64,000 bases of DNA from positions 123,013,786 to 123,077,785 of the forward strand of contig CM039462.1 of NCBI GenBank assembly GCA_022414725.1, given 5' to 3'. The stretch comes from Microglena sp. YARC (lineage: Eukaryota > Chlorophyta > Chlorophyceae > Chlamydomonadales > Chlamydomonadaceae). The notes beneath the pieces are model-generated. The model ran no database searches. It was given only the letters and a program-made list of their open reading frames with translations, and was not told where the DNA came from. Below, one piece after another: positions 18,956 through 31,477 of this stretch; the stretch's first letter is position 1; every line of letters begins with the position of its first letter. A program made the translations under genes and the position numbers.

Positions 18956-21462
18956 CTACGGTGGCAAGACCAAGCTATCGCTAGCGTTCGCCCGGGCCCT
19001 GTACTTGAGTCCAGCCACTGCTGGATCCATCAGCAGCTTGCAGACATCTGCGTGACCGGATTCGAAGCCGCCCCAATGCCTGCTGTCGCTAGAGTTTTCG
19101 CCCTGCCCTGTACTTGAGTCCAGCCACTGCTGGATCCATAAGCAGCTTGCAGACATCTGAGTGACCTGCCTTGGCAGCCAACCACAAGGCCCAGCTGTCG
19201 CTAGCGTTCGCCCGGGCCCTGTACTTGAGTCCAGCCACTGCTGGATCCATCAGCAGCTTGCAGACATCTGCGTGACCGGCATTCGACGCCGCCCCCAAGG
19301 CCCTGCTGTCGCTAGAGTTCGCCCTGGCCCTGTACTTGAGTCCAGCCACTGCTGGATCCATAAGCAGCTTGCAGACATCTGAGTGACCTGCCTTGGCAGC
19401 CAACCACAAGGCCCGGCTGTAGCTAGAGTTCGCCCTGGCCCTGAACTCAAGTCCAGCCACTGCTGTATCCATCAGCAGCTTGCAGACATCTGCGTGACCT
19501 CCACTGGCAGCCTCACACAATGCCCAGCTGTCGCTAGAGTTCGCCAGGGCCCTGTACTCAAGCCCAGCCACCTCTGGATCCATGAGCAGCTTGCAGACAT
19601 CTGCATGACCGGTCTTCGCAGCCTCACGCAAGGCCCAGCTGTCGCTAGCGTTCGCCCGGGCCCTATACTCAAGTCCAGCCACCACAGGATCCATGAGCAG
19701 CTTGCAGACATCTGCGTGACCTGCCTTGGCAGCCGCCCACAAGGCCATGCTGTCGCTAGAGTTCGCGCTAGCCCTGAACTCAATTCCAGCCACCGCTGGA
19801 TCCATCAGCAGCTTGCAGACATCGGCGTGACCTGCCTTGGCAGCCGCCCACAATGCCCAGCTGTCGCTAGAGTTCGCCCTGGCCCTGAACTTGAGTCCAG
19901 ACACATCTGGATCCATGAGCAGCTTGCAGACATCTTCGTGACCTTCATTGGCAGCGGCCCACAAAGCCCGGCTATATCTAGAGTTCGCCAGGGCCCTGTA
20001 CTCAATTCCAGCCACCTCTGGATCCATCAGCATCTTGCAGACATCTGCGTGACCTTCATTGGCAGCCGCCCACAATGCACTGCTGTTGTCAGAATTCGCC
20101 AGGGCCATATACTCAATTCCAGCCACTGCTGGATCCATCAGCATCTTGCAGACATCTGCGTGACCTGCCTTGGCAGCATACAACAAGGCCCTGCTGTCGC
20201 TAGAGTTCGCCCTGGCCCTGTACTCAATTCCAGCCACCGCTGGATCCATCAGCAACTTGCAGACATCTGCGTGACCTGCCTTTGCAGCCGCCAACAAAGC
20301 CCTGCTGTCGTTAGAGTTCGCCTGGCCCTGTACTCAAGTCCAGCCACCTGGATCCATAAGCAGCTTGCAGACATCTGCGTGACCTGCATAGGCAGGCCGC
20401 CGACAAGGCCGGCTGTTGTCATTGTTCGCTCGGCCCTGAACTCAATTCCAGTCACCTCTGGATCATAAGCAGCTTGCAGACATCTGCGTGACCTTCCTTT
20501 GCAGCCGACCACAAGGCCCTGCTGTCTCTAGAGTTCGCACGGCTCTGAAATCAAGTCAGCCACCTCTGGATCCATGAGCAGCTTGGCAGACATCTGCGTG
20601 ACCTTCCTTTGCAGCCAGCCACAATGCCCAGCTGTCGCTAGCGTTCGCCTGGGCCCCTGAACTCAAGTCCAGTCACCTCTGGATCCATCAGCAGCTTGCA
20701 GACATCGGCGTGACCTTCGTGTGCAGCCTCACGCAAGGCCAAGCTGTCGCTAGAGTTCGCCCTGGCCCTGAACTCCAGTCCAGCCACCGCTGGATCCATC
20801 AGCAGCTTGCAGACATCTGCGTGACCTTCATTGGCAGCTCCACAAGGCAAAGCTGTAGCTATAGTTCGCCCGGGCCCTGAACTCAATTCCAGCCACTGTT
20901 GGATCCATGAGCAAGCTTGCAGACATCTGAGTGACCTGCCTTGGCAGCCGCCATCAAGGCCCTGCTGTTCATATGGTTCGCCCGGGCCCTGAACTCAATT
21001 CCAGCCACTGTTGGATCCATCAGCAGCTTGCAGACATCTGTGTGACCTTCCTTGGCCGCGCCCACAAGCCATGCTATTGATATGGTTCGCCCTGGCCTGA
21101 ACTCAATTCCAGCCACCCTGGATCCATAAGCAGCTTGCAGACATCTGCGTGACCTTCCTTGGCAGCCACATAGAGAAGCTTGTTTCATTTTGGTTCGCCC
21201 TCAATTGTACGCCTTAACCTGTATACAAGAGGATTGGACACCAAGCATACTTCTAGAAGGTCGGCGCGCCCCCTTTCGCCATCATCTCTCCAACTCGCTG
21301 TGGTGGTTGGATCAGTCCGGTAAGGGGCCATCCAGAAATCTGTTGTGCAGAGTTTTACACACTAATACAATCTTTGGGTTGGAAGAGAATATCGGCAAAT
21401 ACGATCAATATGTCATGGGGACACGTAAGGAGTGGAAACGATGAATCGGTGTGCGACTGCAT
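18956..21462 (-). pseudogene. F-box/ankyrin locus G
   Basis: The sister-type start is at 21462, but indels break the N-terminal third (20300-21460). A clean frame of 402 codons at 19089-20297 holds about 11 ankyrin repeats. Another break near 19080-19090 separates the final repeats, which end at 18956 with LVLPP and a stop. The boundary between clean and indel-rich sequence at about 20300 is abrupt and falls inside a gene. That argues for a change in assembly quality rather than biological decay. Order, spacing and flanks are as in the other loci. Confidence 0.78.
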
Positions 21463-22044
21463 GTTCGATGTAAAATGTGTGTTCAAACAAGCGCACAGGA
21501 TGGTATAAATAAACAATGAGTTTGGATAAAACCCTATAAACCTTGGTTGCACTTGCCTGGCGGTATCTGCAAGCGGCACTTGCCTGGAATGAAAGCGACA
21601 AGGCAAGCTGTAAGAGGCACTTGCCTGGCGGTATCTGCAAGCGGTACAGAATGGGTTTTCCTGCCTACCGGCGATATTTTTGAATTTTCAAAGCAGAAGT
21701 TAGAGCGTACGAACGACACTCGCCAACCAGAGATTCAGCTCTATGCGGAATTTCGATTCCGACCAGACCAGGCTCCGAAAACAGTCAAAATCCCTCCGGG
21801 AGGCAGGAACATAATGTACTGGTGCAAATTGTCTTTCTTTCTTACACGAGAAATTCAAGTTTCATCAAGTTTTGTAACCTTCTTGTCAACTCAGGAGATT
21901 GACACAACACATTCAAGGACTGTGAAGATACAGAAGTTAGTTACATCTTCACGCAGCGATATTTTCGCTTGAGCAAACTGACACATTTCTGAAAAGTTTG
22001 CTCTAGCGGTGGCTAGAAAGAAACGTGTCTGAGTGTAACACAAG

Positions 22045-24731
22045 ACCTAGCTGCTGTCAAGATTCACAAGGACCCTGTAACTCGGGGCAGACACTCTGTA
22101 TCCATCAAAAGTAAGCAGAGTAGCGTGACCAGCCTTCGCAGCCGCCCCAAGCCTGCTGTAGCTAGAGTTCGCCTGGGCCCTGTACTGAAGTCCAGCCACC
22201 TCTGGATCCATCAGCAGCTTGCAGACATCTGCGTGACCTGCCTTGGCAGCCGCCCACAATGCATGCTATGCTAGAGTTAGCAAGGGCCCTGTACTCAAGT
22301 CCAGCACTCTGGATCCATGGCAGCTTGCAGACATCTGCGTGACCAGCCTTGGCCAGCCGCCCACAGGCATGCTGTCACTAGAGTTCGCCCTGGCCCTGTA
22401 CTCAAGTCCAGCCACCTCTGATCCATGAGCAGCTTGCAGACATCTGCGTGACCTGCCTTGGCAGACGCCCCAAGGGCCTGCTGTTGATATTGTTCGCCAT
22501 GGCCATGTGCTGGAGTCCAGCCACTGCTGGATCCATCAGCAGCTTGCAGACATCGCGTGACGGCCTTCGCGGCCTCCACAAGGCCCTGCTGTCACTAGAG
22601 TTCGCCCTGCCCTGTACTCAATTCCAGCACCGCTGGATCCATCAGCAGCTTGCAGACATCGGCGTGACCGGCCTTCGCACCCAGCCCACAAGGCCCCTGC
22701 TGTTGATATGGTTCGCCCGGGCCCTGAACTCAATTCCAGCCACTGCTGGATCCATCAGCAGCTTGCAGACATCAGCGTGACCTTCATTCGCAGACACCCA
22801 CAAGGCCCAGCTGACGCTAGAGTTCGCCCTGGCCCTGAACTCAAGTCCAGCCAACCTCTGGATCCATCAGCAGCTTGCAGACATCTGCGTGATCCTTTCC
22901 TTGGCAGCCGCCACAATGCCCTGCTGTCGCTAGAGTTCGCCTGGCTCTGAACTCGATTCCAGCCACACGCTGGATCCATCAGCAGCTTGCAGACATCTGC
23001 GTGACCTTCCTTTGCAGCACACGCAAGGCCCAGCTGTCGCTAGAGTTCGCCCTGGCCCTGAACTCAATTCCAGCCCACGCTGGATCCATCAGCAGCTTGC
23101 AGACATCTGCGTGACCTTTCGTTGCAGCCGCCACAATGCCTGCTGTTGATATGGTTCGCCCGGGCCCTGAACTCAATTCCAGACACCTCTTGGATCATTC
23201 AGCAGCACGCAGACATCTGCGTGACCTGCCTTGGCAGCCAGCGCCTGCTGTCGCTAAGGGTTGCCGGGCCCTGAACTCAATTCCAGCCTACCGCTGGATC
23301 CATAAGCAGCTTGCAGAACATCTGCATGACCTTCCTGTGCAGCCACCCACAATGCCAGCTGTCGCTAGAGTTTTAGCCCGGGCCCTGAACTCAATTCCAG
23401 CCATCCGTGGATCATGAGCAGCTCTGCATACATCTGCGTGACTTCTTTTGCAGCCTCACGCAAGGCCAGCTGTTGCTAGAGTTTGCCAGGGCTCTGAACT
23501 CAAGTCTGCCACGCTGAGCATTCAGCAAGCTTTGCAGACATCTGATGTCCTTCCTTGGAAGCCAGAGCCAATGCCCAGCTGTCCTCTATAAGGTTCGCCA
23601 GGGCCTGAACTCAAGTCCAGTACCGATGGATCCATCAGCAGCTTGCGGACATCTGCGTGACCTTCCTGTGCAGACCACCACAAGGCCCTGCTGTCGCTAG
23701 AGTTTGCCCCGGGCCCCTGACTCAATTCCAGCCACCTCTGGATCCATCAGCAGCTTGCAGACATTGCGTGACCTTCCCTTGGCAGCCTCCCACATGCCAT
23801 GCTGTGCTAGAGTTCGCCAGGGCCTGAACTCAAGCCCAGCCACCACTGGATCCATTAGCAGATTGCAGAGATCTGCGTGACCGTCCTTCGCAGCGCCCAT
23901 AAGGCCTGCTGTTGCTAGAGTTCGCCCGGGCCCTGAACTCAAATTCCAGCCACCTCTGGATCCATCAGCAGCTTGCAGACATCTGCGTGACCTGCCTGTG
24001 CAGCCTCCGCAATGTCCAGCTGTCTCTAAGAGTTCGCCTGGCCTGAACTCAATTCCAGCCACTCTGGATCCATGAGCAGCTTGCATACATCTGCGTGACC
24101 TGCCTTGTGCAGCCTCCCCAAGGCCCAGCTGTCGTTAGAGTTCGGCCGGGCTGAACTCAAGTCCAGCCACGCTGGATCCATCAGCAGTTTGCAGACATCT
24201 GCGTGACCGTCATTCCGCAGCCGCCACAATGCCCTGCTGTCTCTAGAGTTCGCCCTGGGCCCTGAACTCAACTCCAGCACCTCTGGATCCATGAAGCAGC
24301 TTTTGCAGACATCTGCGTGACTTCCTGTGCAGCACACCGCAATGCCAGCTGTCGTTAGAGTTTCGCCCGGGCCCTGAACTCAGTCCAGCCACCGCTGGAT
24401 CCATGAGCAACTTGCAGACATCTGCGTGACGGCCTTGGCAGCCACATAGAGAAGCTTGTTTTCATTTTGGTTCGCCCTCAATTGTAGGCCCCCTTAACCT
24501 GTACAAGAGGATTGACACCAAGCATTCTTTCTAGAAGGTCGGTGGCGCCCCTTTCGCCATCATCTCTCCAACTCGCTGTGGTGGTCGGATAGTACGGTAA
24601 GGCCATCCAAAAATATGTTGTGCAGATTTTTACACACTAGATACAATCTTGGGGTTGAGAGAAAAAGGGCAATACGATCAAGAATGTCAATGGGGGAAAC
24701 GTTAGGAATGATCGCGGTGGGCGAATTGCAT
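22045..24731 (-). pseudogene. F-box/ankyrin locus H (indel-rich)
   Basis: The start region is at 24729-24731 and is followed by F-box-like sequence (broken frames around 24560-24760). Roughly 20 copies of the 111-bp repeat run down to the family tail near 22050-22090. Almost every repeat carries one or two single-base deletions or insertions compared with the clean copies, so only short frames remain. The repeat sequence itself is still close to the family consensus, which fits raw-read error better than long neutral decay. Confidence 0.72.
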
Positions 24732-25639
24732 GTTCGATGAACATGTGTGTACAAGCGCACAGGATGGTATAATAAAATGAGTTGGATAACCCGCTCCTAT
24801 AAACCTTGGTTGCACTAGGCTGCGGTATCCTGGCGGTATCTTTTTGCAAGCGGTAAGCTGTAAAGCGGCACTTGGCCAAGGGAGTATATGAATAGGGCAA
24901 GCGGGAACTTGCCTGGAATGCAAGCGACAAGCGGGCCTGAGTCTCTATATTAGATTTGGCATGCCCTGGCGGGTATTCTGAGTGGAGAGTGAAAGCGGTA
25001 CATCGAATGGGTTTATCGGTCTACCCGGGTTTGTTGTCGGCGATTTTTTTGAATTGTTCAAAGGGCAGAAGTTAGAGCGCGTACTCGAACGACTCACATC
25101 ACCTTTCTCACTCGCGCAACTTTTAGATTATTTAGGCGATCAATATCTTGCCGCAGGATTGCGAAGATGTCTATTCTTGACCTGACAGCCCGCTCCGAAA
25201 CCAGTCAAAATCCCTTCCGGGAGCTGGGCAGGAACAAATGTACTGGTGCAAATTCAAGTTCTAAATCAAGTTTTGTAACCGCATATATTGTAATCACCAC
25301 AAGGATATTGTCTTCAGGAGATTGACACAAAACATTCAAGGACTGTAAAAGACATAGAATTACATCTTCAGAAAAGTTAGCCTGAATTGTCAAAGTGCTG
25401 TCGTCTCATCGTGCGCATTTTTTTCAATAATACATTTCATGCCTCATAATCCAAATTTATCTAAGTGCTACAGGTTTCTGGAATTATTGGGCACGATTGG
25501 ACGCAGCGATATTTGCTTCGCTTGAGCAGGAAACTGAAACACATTGCTGAAAAAGTTTGAGGAGAGATTTGAAACTCTGATGTAATACTTTGCTCTACGG
25601 TGGGTGGAATAAAGAAACCGTCGTTGGGTGCTGCCTAAC

Positions 25640-26779
25640 ACAAGACACATGCTGTCAAGTTTCACAATGGCCTGGAAACAAGTCACACTGCTGGATCCAT
25701 CACAGCTTGCAGACATCTGCGGACTGCCTAAGCAAGCGACCGCAGGCGTCTGCTGTTGACAAGTTCGCCCTGGGCTTATCAATCAACCACCTCTGATCAT
25801 CAGCAGCTTGCAGAAATCTGGTTGACCTTCCTGTGCAACCTCCGAAGGCCTCTGGTTGTATTTTCGCCTCTGGCCTGTACTCAAGTCAGCCAGCCTCTGA
25901 TCCATCAGGAGCTTGCATAATACTGCGGACTCCATAGGGCAGCCGCACAAAGGGCCCAAGCTGTCGTTAGAGTCGCCCGGGCCCTGAACTCAAGTTTTTT
26001 CCAAAAGCCCACCGCTGGATCCATCAGCAGCTTGCAGACATCTGCGTGACCTTCGACTGGACGCACCTCTCAAGCCATGCTGTCGGCTAGAGTTCGCCAG
26101 TGCTCTGACTCAATTCCAGCCACTCTGGATCATGAGCATTTTGCAGACATCTGCGTGATCTACATAGGCAGCCACCAAATGCCTTGCTGTCGGCTAGAAT
26201 TCGCCAGGGTCTGAATAATCAACCTCTGGATCCATGAGCAGCTTGCAAGACATCTGGTGACCGTCTTTCGGCAGCGCCCCCTCAGGCCCTGTGGCTGGGC
26301 GGTAGAGTTGACCTGCGACTGGGAACTCAAGTCAGCGCACCATCTGATCAATGAGCTAGCTTGCAGACATTCGTGACTCCTCTGGCAGCCGCGCAAGCCA
26401 GCTGTCGTCAGAGTTAGCCCGGGCCTGAACTCAATTTCCGGCTACCGTGGAATCATCAGGCACTTCGACATCTGCGTGACCTGCCTGGCAGCCAAATAGA
26501 GAAGATTGTTTTCATTTGGTCGCTCTCAATTGTAGGGCCCCTTAAGCTGTAGCAAGAGGATTTGGCACCAAGCATAACTGCTAGAAGATCGGCTCGCCCC
26601 TTTAGTCGAACCAGTCCTCCAAATCGCTGGGTGGTTGGATCAGTCGGGTAAGGGGGCACCAGAAAACTGTCGTGCAGATAGTTTTACACACAAATACAAT
26701 TTTGGTGGAAGTAATAGGGCAAGACGACAAGAAATGTCATGGGAAACGTTAGGAATGATCGCACAGTGTGCGAATGCAT
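25640..26779 (-). pseudogene. F-box/ankyrin locus I (highly indel-rich)
   Basis: The start region is at 26777-26779 with a recognisable leader and TATA-like stretch (26810-26825). An F-box-like segment follows at about 26560-26760, and then seven or eight degraded ankyrin repeats. The error density is higher than in locus H, and bases are inserted as well as lost. Confidence 0.65.
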
Positions 26780-27419
26780 GTTATGAACATGTTGTACAAA
26801 AGCGCAACAGGATGGTATAAATAAAAATGAGTTGGATAAACCTATAAATCCTTGTTGAACTTGCTGAATGACAAGCGCAACTGCTGGCGTATTGCCAAGC
26901 GTACAGATGGGTGTTCATGTCTCCCGCGATTTTTTTTGATTTTCCAAGCAGAAGTTAGAGCCGTACGATTATTTAGATCTCCGCGGAATTGCGATTCGAC
27001 CAGACAAGGCTCCGAAACGTCAATAATCCATCGGGAAGGCAGGAACTAAATGTACTGGTGCAAATTGAAAGTTTCATCAGTTTTGTAACCGATTTGCAAT
27101 ACAAAACATGTTATTGTCTTCAAGAGAAACATTCAAGGACTGTAATAAGATATAGAAGACATATTCAATGTAGCCGAAAAGTCAAGTGTGGTCACATCGT
27201 GCGAATCATAATCAATTTTAAAGAGTTCTGCTCATAATTAACAAATAATATTATGCTACAATATGGAATTATTGGGAACCACGCAACGGGCGATATTTAT
27301 CGCTTGAGCAAACTGACAAATTTCTGAAAGTTTGAGATAGTAAATAAATACTTTTGCTCTAATCGGTGGAAGAAACGTGTTCTTGCATAAACATAGACTA
27401 CAGTTGCTTTCAGTTTTCA

Positions 27420-28375
27420 ACAATGGCCCTGAACTCGGAAGCAGCTACTGTGCTGATTCACATGAGCAGCTTGCAGACATCTGGTGACTCTTCATTGGCA
27501 GCGGCCACAATGCCCTGCTGTCGAGACGTTTGCCGGCCATGCACTACAATTCCGCCACGGCTGATCCCATCAACAGCTTGCAGACATCTCGGTACTGCTG
27601 GCAGCCGCCTCAAGGCCTGCTGTGACAGAGTTCGCCTGGCGCTTGACTCATCTCAGTCACTTGGAGTCATGCAGCACTTGCAGACATCAGGCGTGAACCT
27701 GCTTGTAGCCGCTCACAACCCTACTGTGCTAGAGTCGCAGATCGGCCTGAACTCAATTCTACAACTCTGGAATCCATCAAGCAGGCTTGCAGGACATCTG
27801 AGGAAAACTGCTTGCAGCCGCCTCACAATGCGCTGCTATTGGAATATGGCTAGCCTGCCATGTATTCTATTCCAGCCATGTCTTGATCATGAGCAGCTTG
27901 AGACATCTGCTGTGACCTCTGTGCAGCGCACGAAGCTTCTGTTGAGAATTGTTCGGCTCAATGGCCTGGAAAATTATATCCAACCACAGCTGGAATCATC
28001 AGAAGCGTTTGCAAACATTCTGCGTGACCTTTCCTTTTGCAGCCCGCCACAAGCCTGCTGTCGCTGAGTTAGCCTGGCCGCGGTAACTCAATTCCAGCAC
28101 TGTCCGCTGGACCATCAGATAGCTTGCAAATCATCTTTACATGCGTGACATTTCTTGCAGCAACCACAAGGTCCTGGTCGCGGATTTAACCTGGCCCCGA
28201 ACCAAGTCCAGCCACCTCTGGATCAATAGCAGCTTGCATACATCTGCGTGACTTAGCCTCTGAGCCGCCACAAGGCCTCAGCTGGCTCAGAGTTAGCTGG
28301 CCCGTATCAAGTCAGCCCGTGGATCACATCAGCAGCTCAGACACTGCGTTGACCTTACATGGGCACCGTCAAGCG
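27420..28375 (-). pseudogene. F-box/ankyrin locus J (truncated before the gap)
   Basis: This is the last recognisable unit before the N gap. Its conserved 3' flank is at 27110-27400, followed by about nine degraded 111-bp repeats (minus strand). Its F-box end is not visible. The array breaks off at a degenerate MITE-1 copy (28379) and the scaffold gap. A few repeat-like bases reappear at 28556-28613 next to the gap, so the array may continue inside it. Confidence 0.6.
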
Positions 28376-28378
28376 CTG

Positions 28379-28530
28379 CAATGGCGTTCATGCTCCGGCA
28401 GATTTGACTGTTGCGAAACATGGTCTGGAGCGGATTTGTGGATTCCTATGTGCTGATTGTCAAGTCCTAGCGATCGTTCAGGAGCTCTAAAATCCTATTA
28501 GAATTTAAAAAAAACTGCCGGAGGCAGAAA
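28379..28530. mobile_element. Degenerate MITE-1 copy
   Basis: It is colinear with the 164-bp element at 5775-5938, including GATTTGACTG, the GGAGCGG core and a terminal GCCGGAGGCAG, but has many single-base losses. It lies in the low-quality stretch before the gap. Confidence 0.65.
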
Positions 28531-28613
28531 AACATTTGCGCTACAGTAAACCGGCGACTCGTCAATTCAGCCACTCTGATTCCATAGCAGCTGCAGAAAT
28601 GGCGTGACTTCTT

Positions 28614-29613
28614 NNNNNNNNNNNNNNNNNNNNNNNNNNNNNNNNNNNNNNNNNNNNNNNNNNNNNNNNNNNNNNNNNNNNNNNNNNNNNNNNNNNNNNN
28701 NNNNNNNNNNNNNNNNNNNNNNNNNNNNNNNNNNNNNNNNNNNNNNNNNNNNNNNNNNNNNNNNNNNNNNNNNNNNNNNNNNNNNNNNNNNNNNNNNNNN
28801 NNNNNNNNNNNNNNNNNNNNNNNNNNNNNNNNNNNNNNNNNNNNNNNNNNNNNNNNNNNNNNNNNNNNNNNNNNNNNNNNNNNNNNNNNNNNNNNNNNNN
28901 NNNNNNNNNNNNNNNNNNNNNNNNNNNNNNNNNNNNNNNNNNNNNNNNNNNNNNNNNNNNNNNNNNNNNNNNNNNNNNNNNNNNNNNNNNNNNNNNNNNN
29001 NNNNNNNNNNNNNNNNNNNNNNNNNNNNNNNNNNNNNNNNNNNNNNNNNNNNNNNNNNNNNNNNNNNNNNNNNNNNNNNNNNNNNNNNNNNNNNNNNNNN
29101 NNNNNNNNNNNNNNNNNNNNNNNNNNNNNNNNNNNNNNNNNNNNNNNNNNNNNNNNNNNNNNNNNNNNNNNNNNNNNNNNNNNNNNNNNNNNNNNNNNNN
29201 NNNNNNNNNNNNNNNNNNNNNNNNNNNNNNNNNNNNNNNNNNNNNNNNNNNNNNNNNNNNNNNNNNNNNNNNNNNNNNNNNNNNNNNNNNNNNNNNNNNN
29301 NNNNNNNNNNNNNNNNNNNNNNNNNNNNNNNNNNNNNNNNNNNNNNNNNNNNNNNNNNNNNNNNNNNNNNNNNNNNNNNNNNNNNNNNNNNNNNNNNNNN
29401 NNNNNNNNNNNNNNNNNNNNNNNNNNNNNNNNNNNNNNNNNNNNNNNNNNNNNNNNNNNNNNNNNNNNNNNNNNNNNNNNNNNNNNNNNNNNNNNNNNNN
29501 NNNNNNNNNNNNNNNNNNNNNNNNNNNNNNNNNNNNNNNNNNNNNNNNNNNNNNNNNNNNNNNNNNNNNNNNNNNNNNNNNNNNNNNNNNNNNNNNNNNN
29601 NNNNNNNNNNNNN
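28614..29613. other. Assembly gap of 1000 N
   Basis: Exactly 1000 unknown bases, a placeholder length used by scaffolders. It ends the ankyrin array, and sequence of quite different character follows, so the join should be treated as unproven. Confidence 0.98.
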
Positions 29614-31200
29614 AAAAAAAAATTGACGCCTTTTTCCTCCCTTTGAAACAACAACAATAACACAACAACAACAACAACAACTTATACATGTCTACCAACA
29701 ACAGGCACAAACAACATGTCTACCATTCACATCATTCGTACAATGATCGTATATTACAGTTGTCCAAGGAGAGCAAACGGAAATCAACAATCAACTCAAA
29801 TCTCCAATGAAGGACATGTTGCAACAAGATAATTTCATTCCCCCTTGCCTGCGCCTCGCAGACCCTGTGCGCAATGAAAAAATGCGTACGGCTAAAGTTC
29901 CAAACCCTAAACCCACCGGGGAAAAATTCCTACAGAAATGTTCTCCCTTGCCTTCGCTGCCACCTGCTAAGTCTGCTGCTCCTGCTCCTCCCCTTACTTC
30001 ATCGCAGTGCCATGCCCTCCCAGAGACGAATGCATGTCAATTCCACAGTGCGAAAAGGCCCCGCCCAATGCACCCTCTGGGCTCCTACCCGCGCTGCTGC
30101 TGCTCTGCTTCTACTTCTACTCTCGCTCCTGCTTTGCTTACTTACTGCTACGCTCCTGCTCCTGCCTGCTCTCCTGCTGCTCTCCTGTCTGCTTCCTCTG
30201 CTGCTCCCTCTTGCTCCTGCTGCTCTTCCAACCGTGCTCCCAGTCTACCCCTTGGCCATCCATCGGTTTCGTCCGTCTTAAAGAACAGCTTAACTCTTGA
30301 TCCATTATAGGCTGCATTACATCGGGGTATATCCCCCACCCTGGGCTGCACTCTGTCACCATTCACGCAACCCGTTGTCGTAGAACAGTGCTCTTAAGCA
30401 CCCCAATGTGACCTCACCACTGGCATTGCGCGCACCTAGCGTGCATGGAAAACAGACTCCCGCCAAGCTGAGAGACCTCGCCACCAAGCCGAGCTACGGC
30501 TACAGCTCTCAATTGATTAGCTCCCTGACCCTCAGCCAGCTTTAGTCAGTCAGTAAGTTAGTTATTTTAATACTCTTTTTTTTGATACATTTTTTAAAAC
30601 AGACGAATCTAGTAAGTTCGTGCACGACTCCGTACATTAGCTTTCCGTTTAGTGAACATGGGTGTAGCCGGAGCTCTTTGGCGATGGTGACCCCCCGAGA
30701 TTACGACCAGACGAGCCCAGATCACCGAGCTTCACCGGCTTATCCGCCCCAGTCGCCAGAGCCCCGACCGCCAGACCACAGCATGCGATGGCAATACGCA
30801 CGCCAAAGCAACACCCAGAGTCGATGATCCCTTTTGTAGTACAAGACGCCCCGCCGACCCCAGATAGTCTGCAGTCGCCCAGCGTCACCGCGACTCCGCC
30901 CTGCATGGGACTGCCGGCGAAGAACATGAGGGAGACGGACCAAAGAAGCGCGCGCGGCGCCGGCGCCGATATGTGCCCCGAATGAGCGGATCCCGCAACG
31001 TCCCGATGACCAGCGCAGCGAACAGTGCCGACATCTTTTTTACAGTCGATGAGACAAAAATAAGCAAAATTCATTTCTTAGATGCCATCTACACAACCGA
31101 CATAATATGTGGTTTCAGCAGCAACCCAACTCGTGATCCCAGATTGGCTTCGATCATATCCTGATGAGAAAGCGATCTGACTCACACATGTTCCCAACAC
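29614..31200. other. Low-complexity region after the gap, no supported gene
   Basis: It opens with an A run and (CAA)n/(ACA)n at 29640-29700, and contains a long CTGCTC/CTGCTG-rich stretch at 30080-30240. GC-rich DNA follows to about 31050. Open frames here are biased by simple repeats (Leu, Cys, Pro, Ser runs) and conflict with each other on both strands. None of the viral repeats or transposon ends found elsewhere occurs in this stretch. I can support no gene. Confidence 0.55.
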
Positions 31201-31272
31201 AGCATTATGAACAATACCTATCACCAATGACAAACCGCTTTCTGGAGTGTATTATATATTCTTCTATTGAAA

Positions 31273-31455
31273 ATGCTCGTTGTCATTGACAAACAATCGG
31301 TCCCAAGCCTATTTCAGGCAGTACTCCTATCTTTTCTTAGGCGCCAAAAGGCATGTCATGCGATCGCACTTACTCTTTCAGAGGTTGTAGAGATTTGCCG
31401 GACAAAACCAAGTTTCTGGGTTCATCCTCACGGGATCGCAATTGCACGTGCATGA
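31273..31455 (+). CDS. Hypothetical short protein upstream of 31478
   Basis: A 60-residue frame starting MLVVIDKQSVPSLFQAVLLS. It has a non-repetitive composition and a normal amino acid mix, but no recognised motif. It is adjacent to, and out of phase with, the frame at 31478-31753. Either one may be part of a larger frame-broken gene. Confidence 0.3.
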   Translation: MLVVIDKQSVPSLFQAVLLSFLRRQKACHAIALTLSEVVEICRTKPSFWVHPHGIAIARA

Positions 31456-31477
31456 CATAGGTCGTGACAGAGAGGCG

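Noticed and set aside
28467..29710. Open frames spanning the N run
   Set aside because: They exist only because unknown bases contain no stops.
29807..30310. Plus-strand frame rich in Pro, Ala, Ser, Cys and Leu
   Set aside because: It is driven by CTGCTC-type simple sequence; several frames on both strands are open equally well, and no domain is seen.
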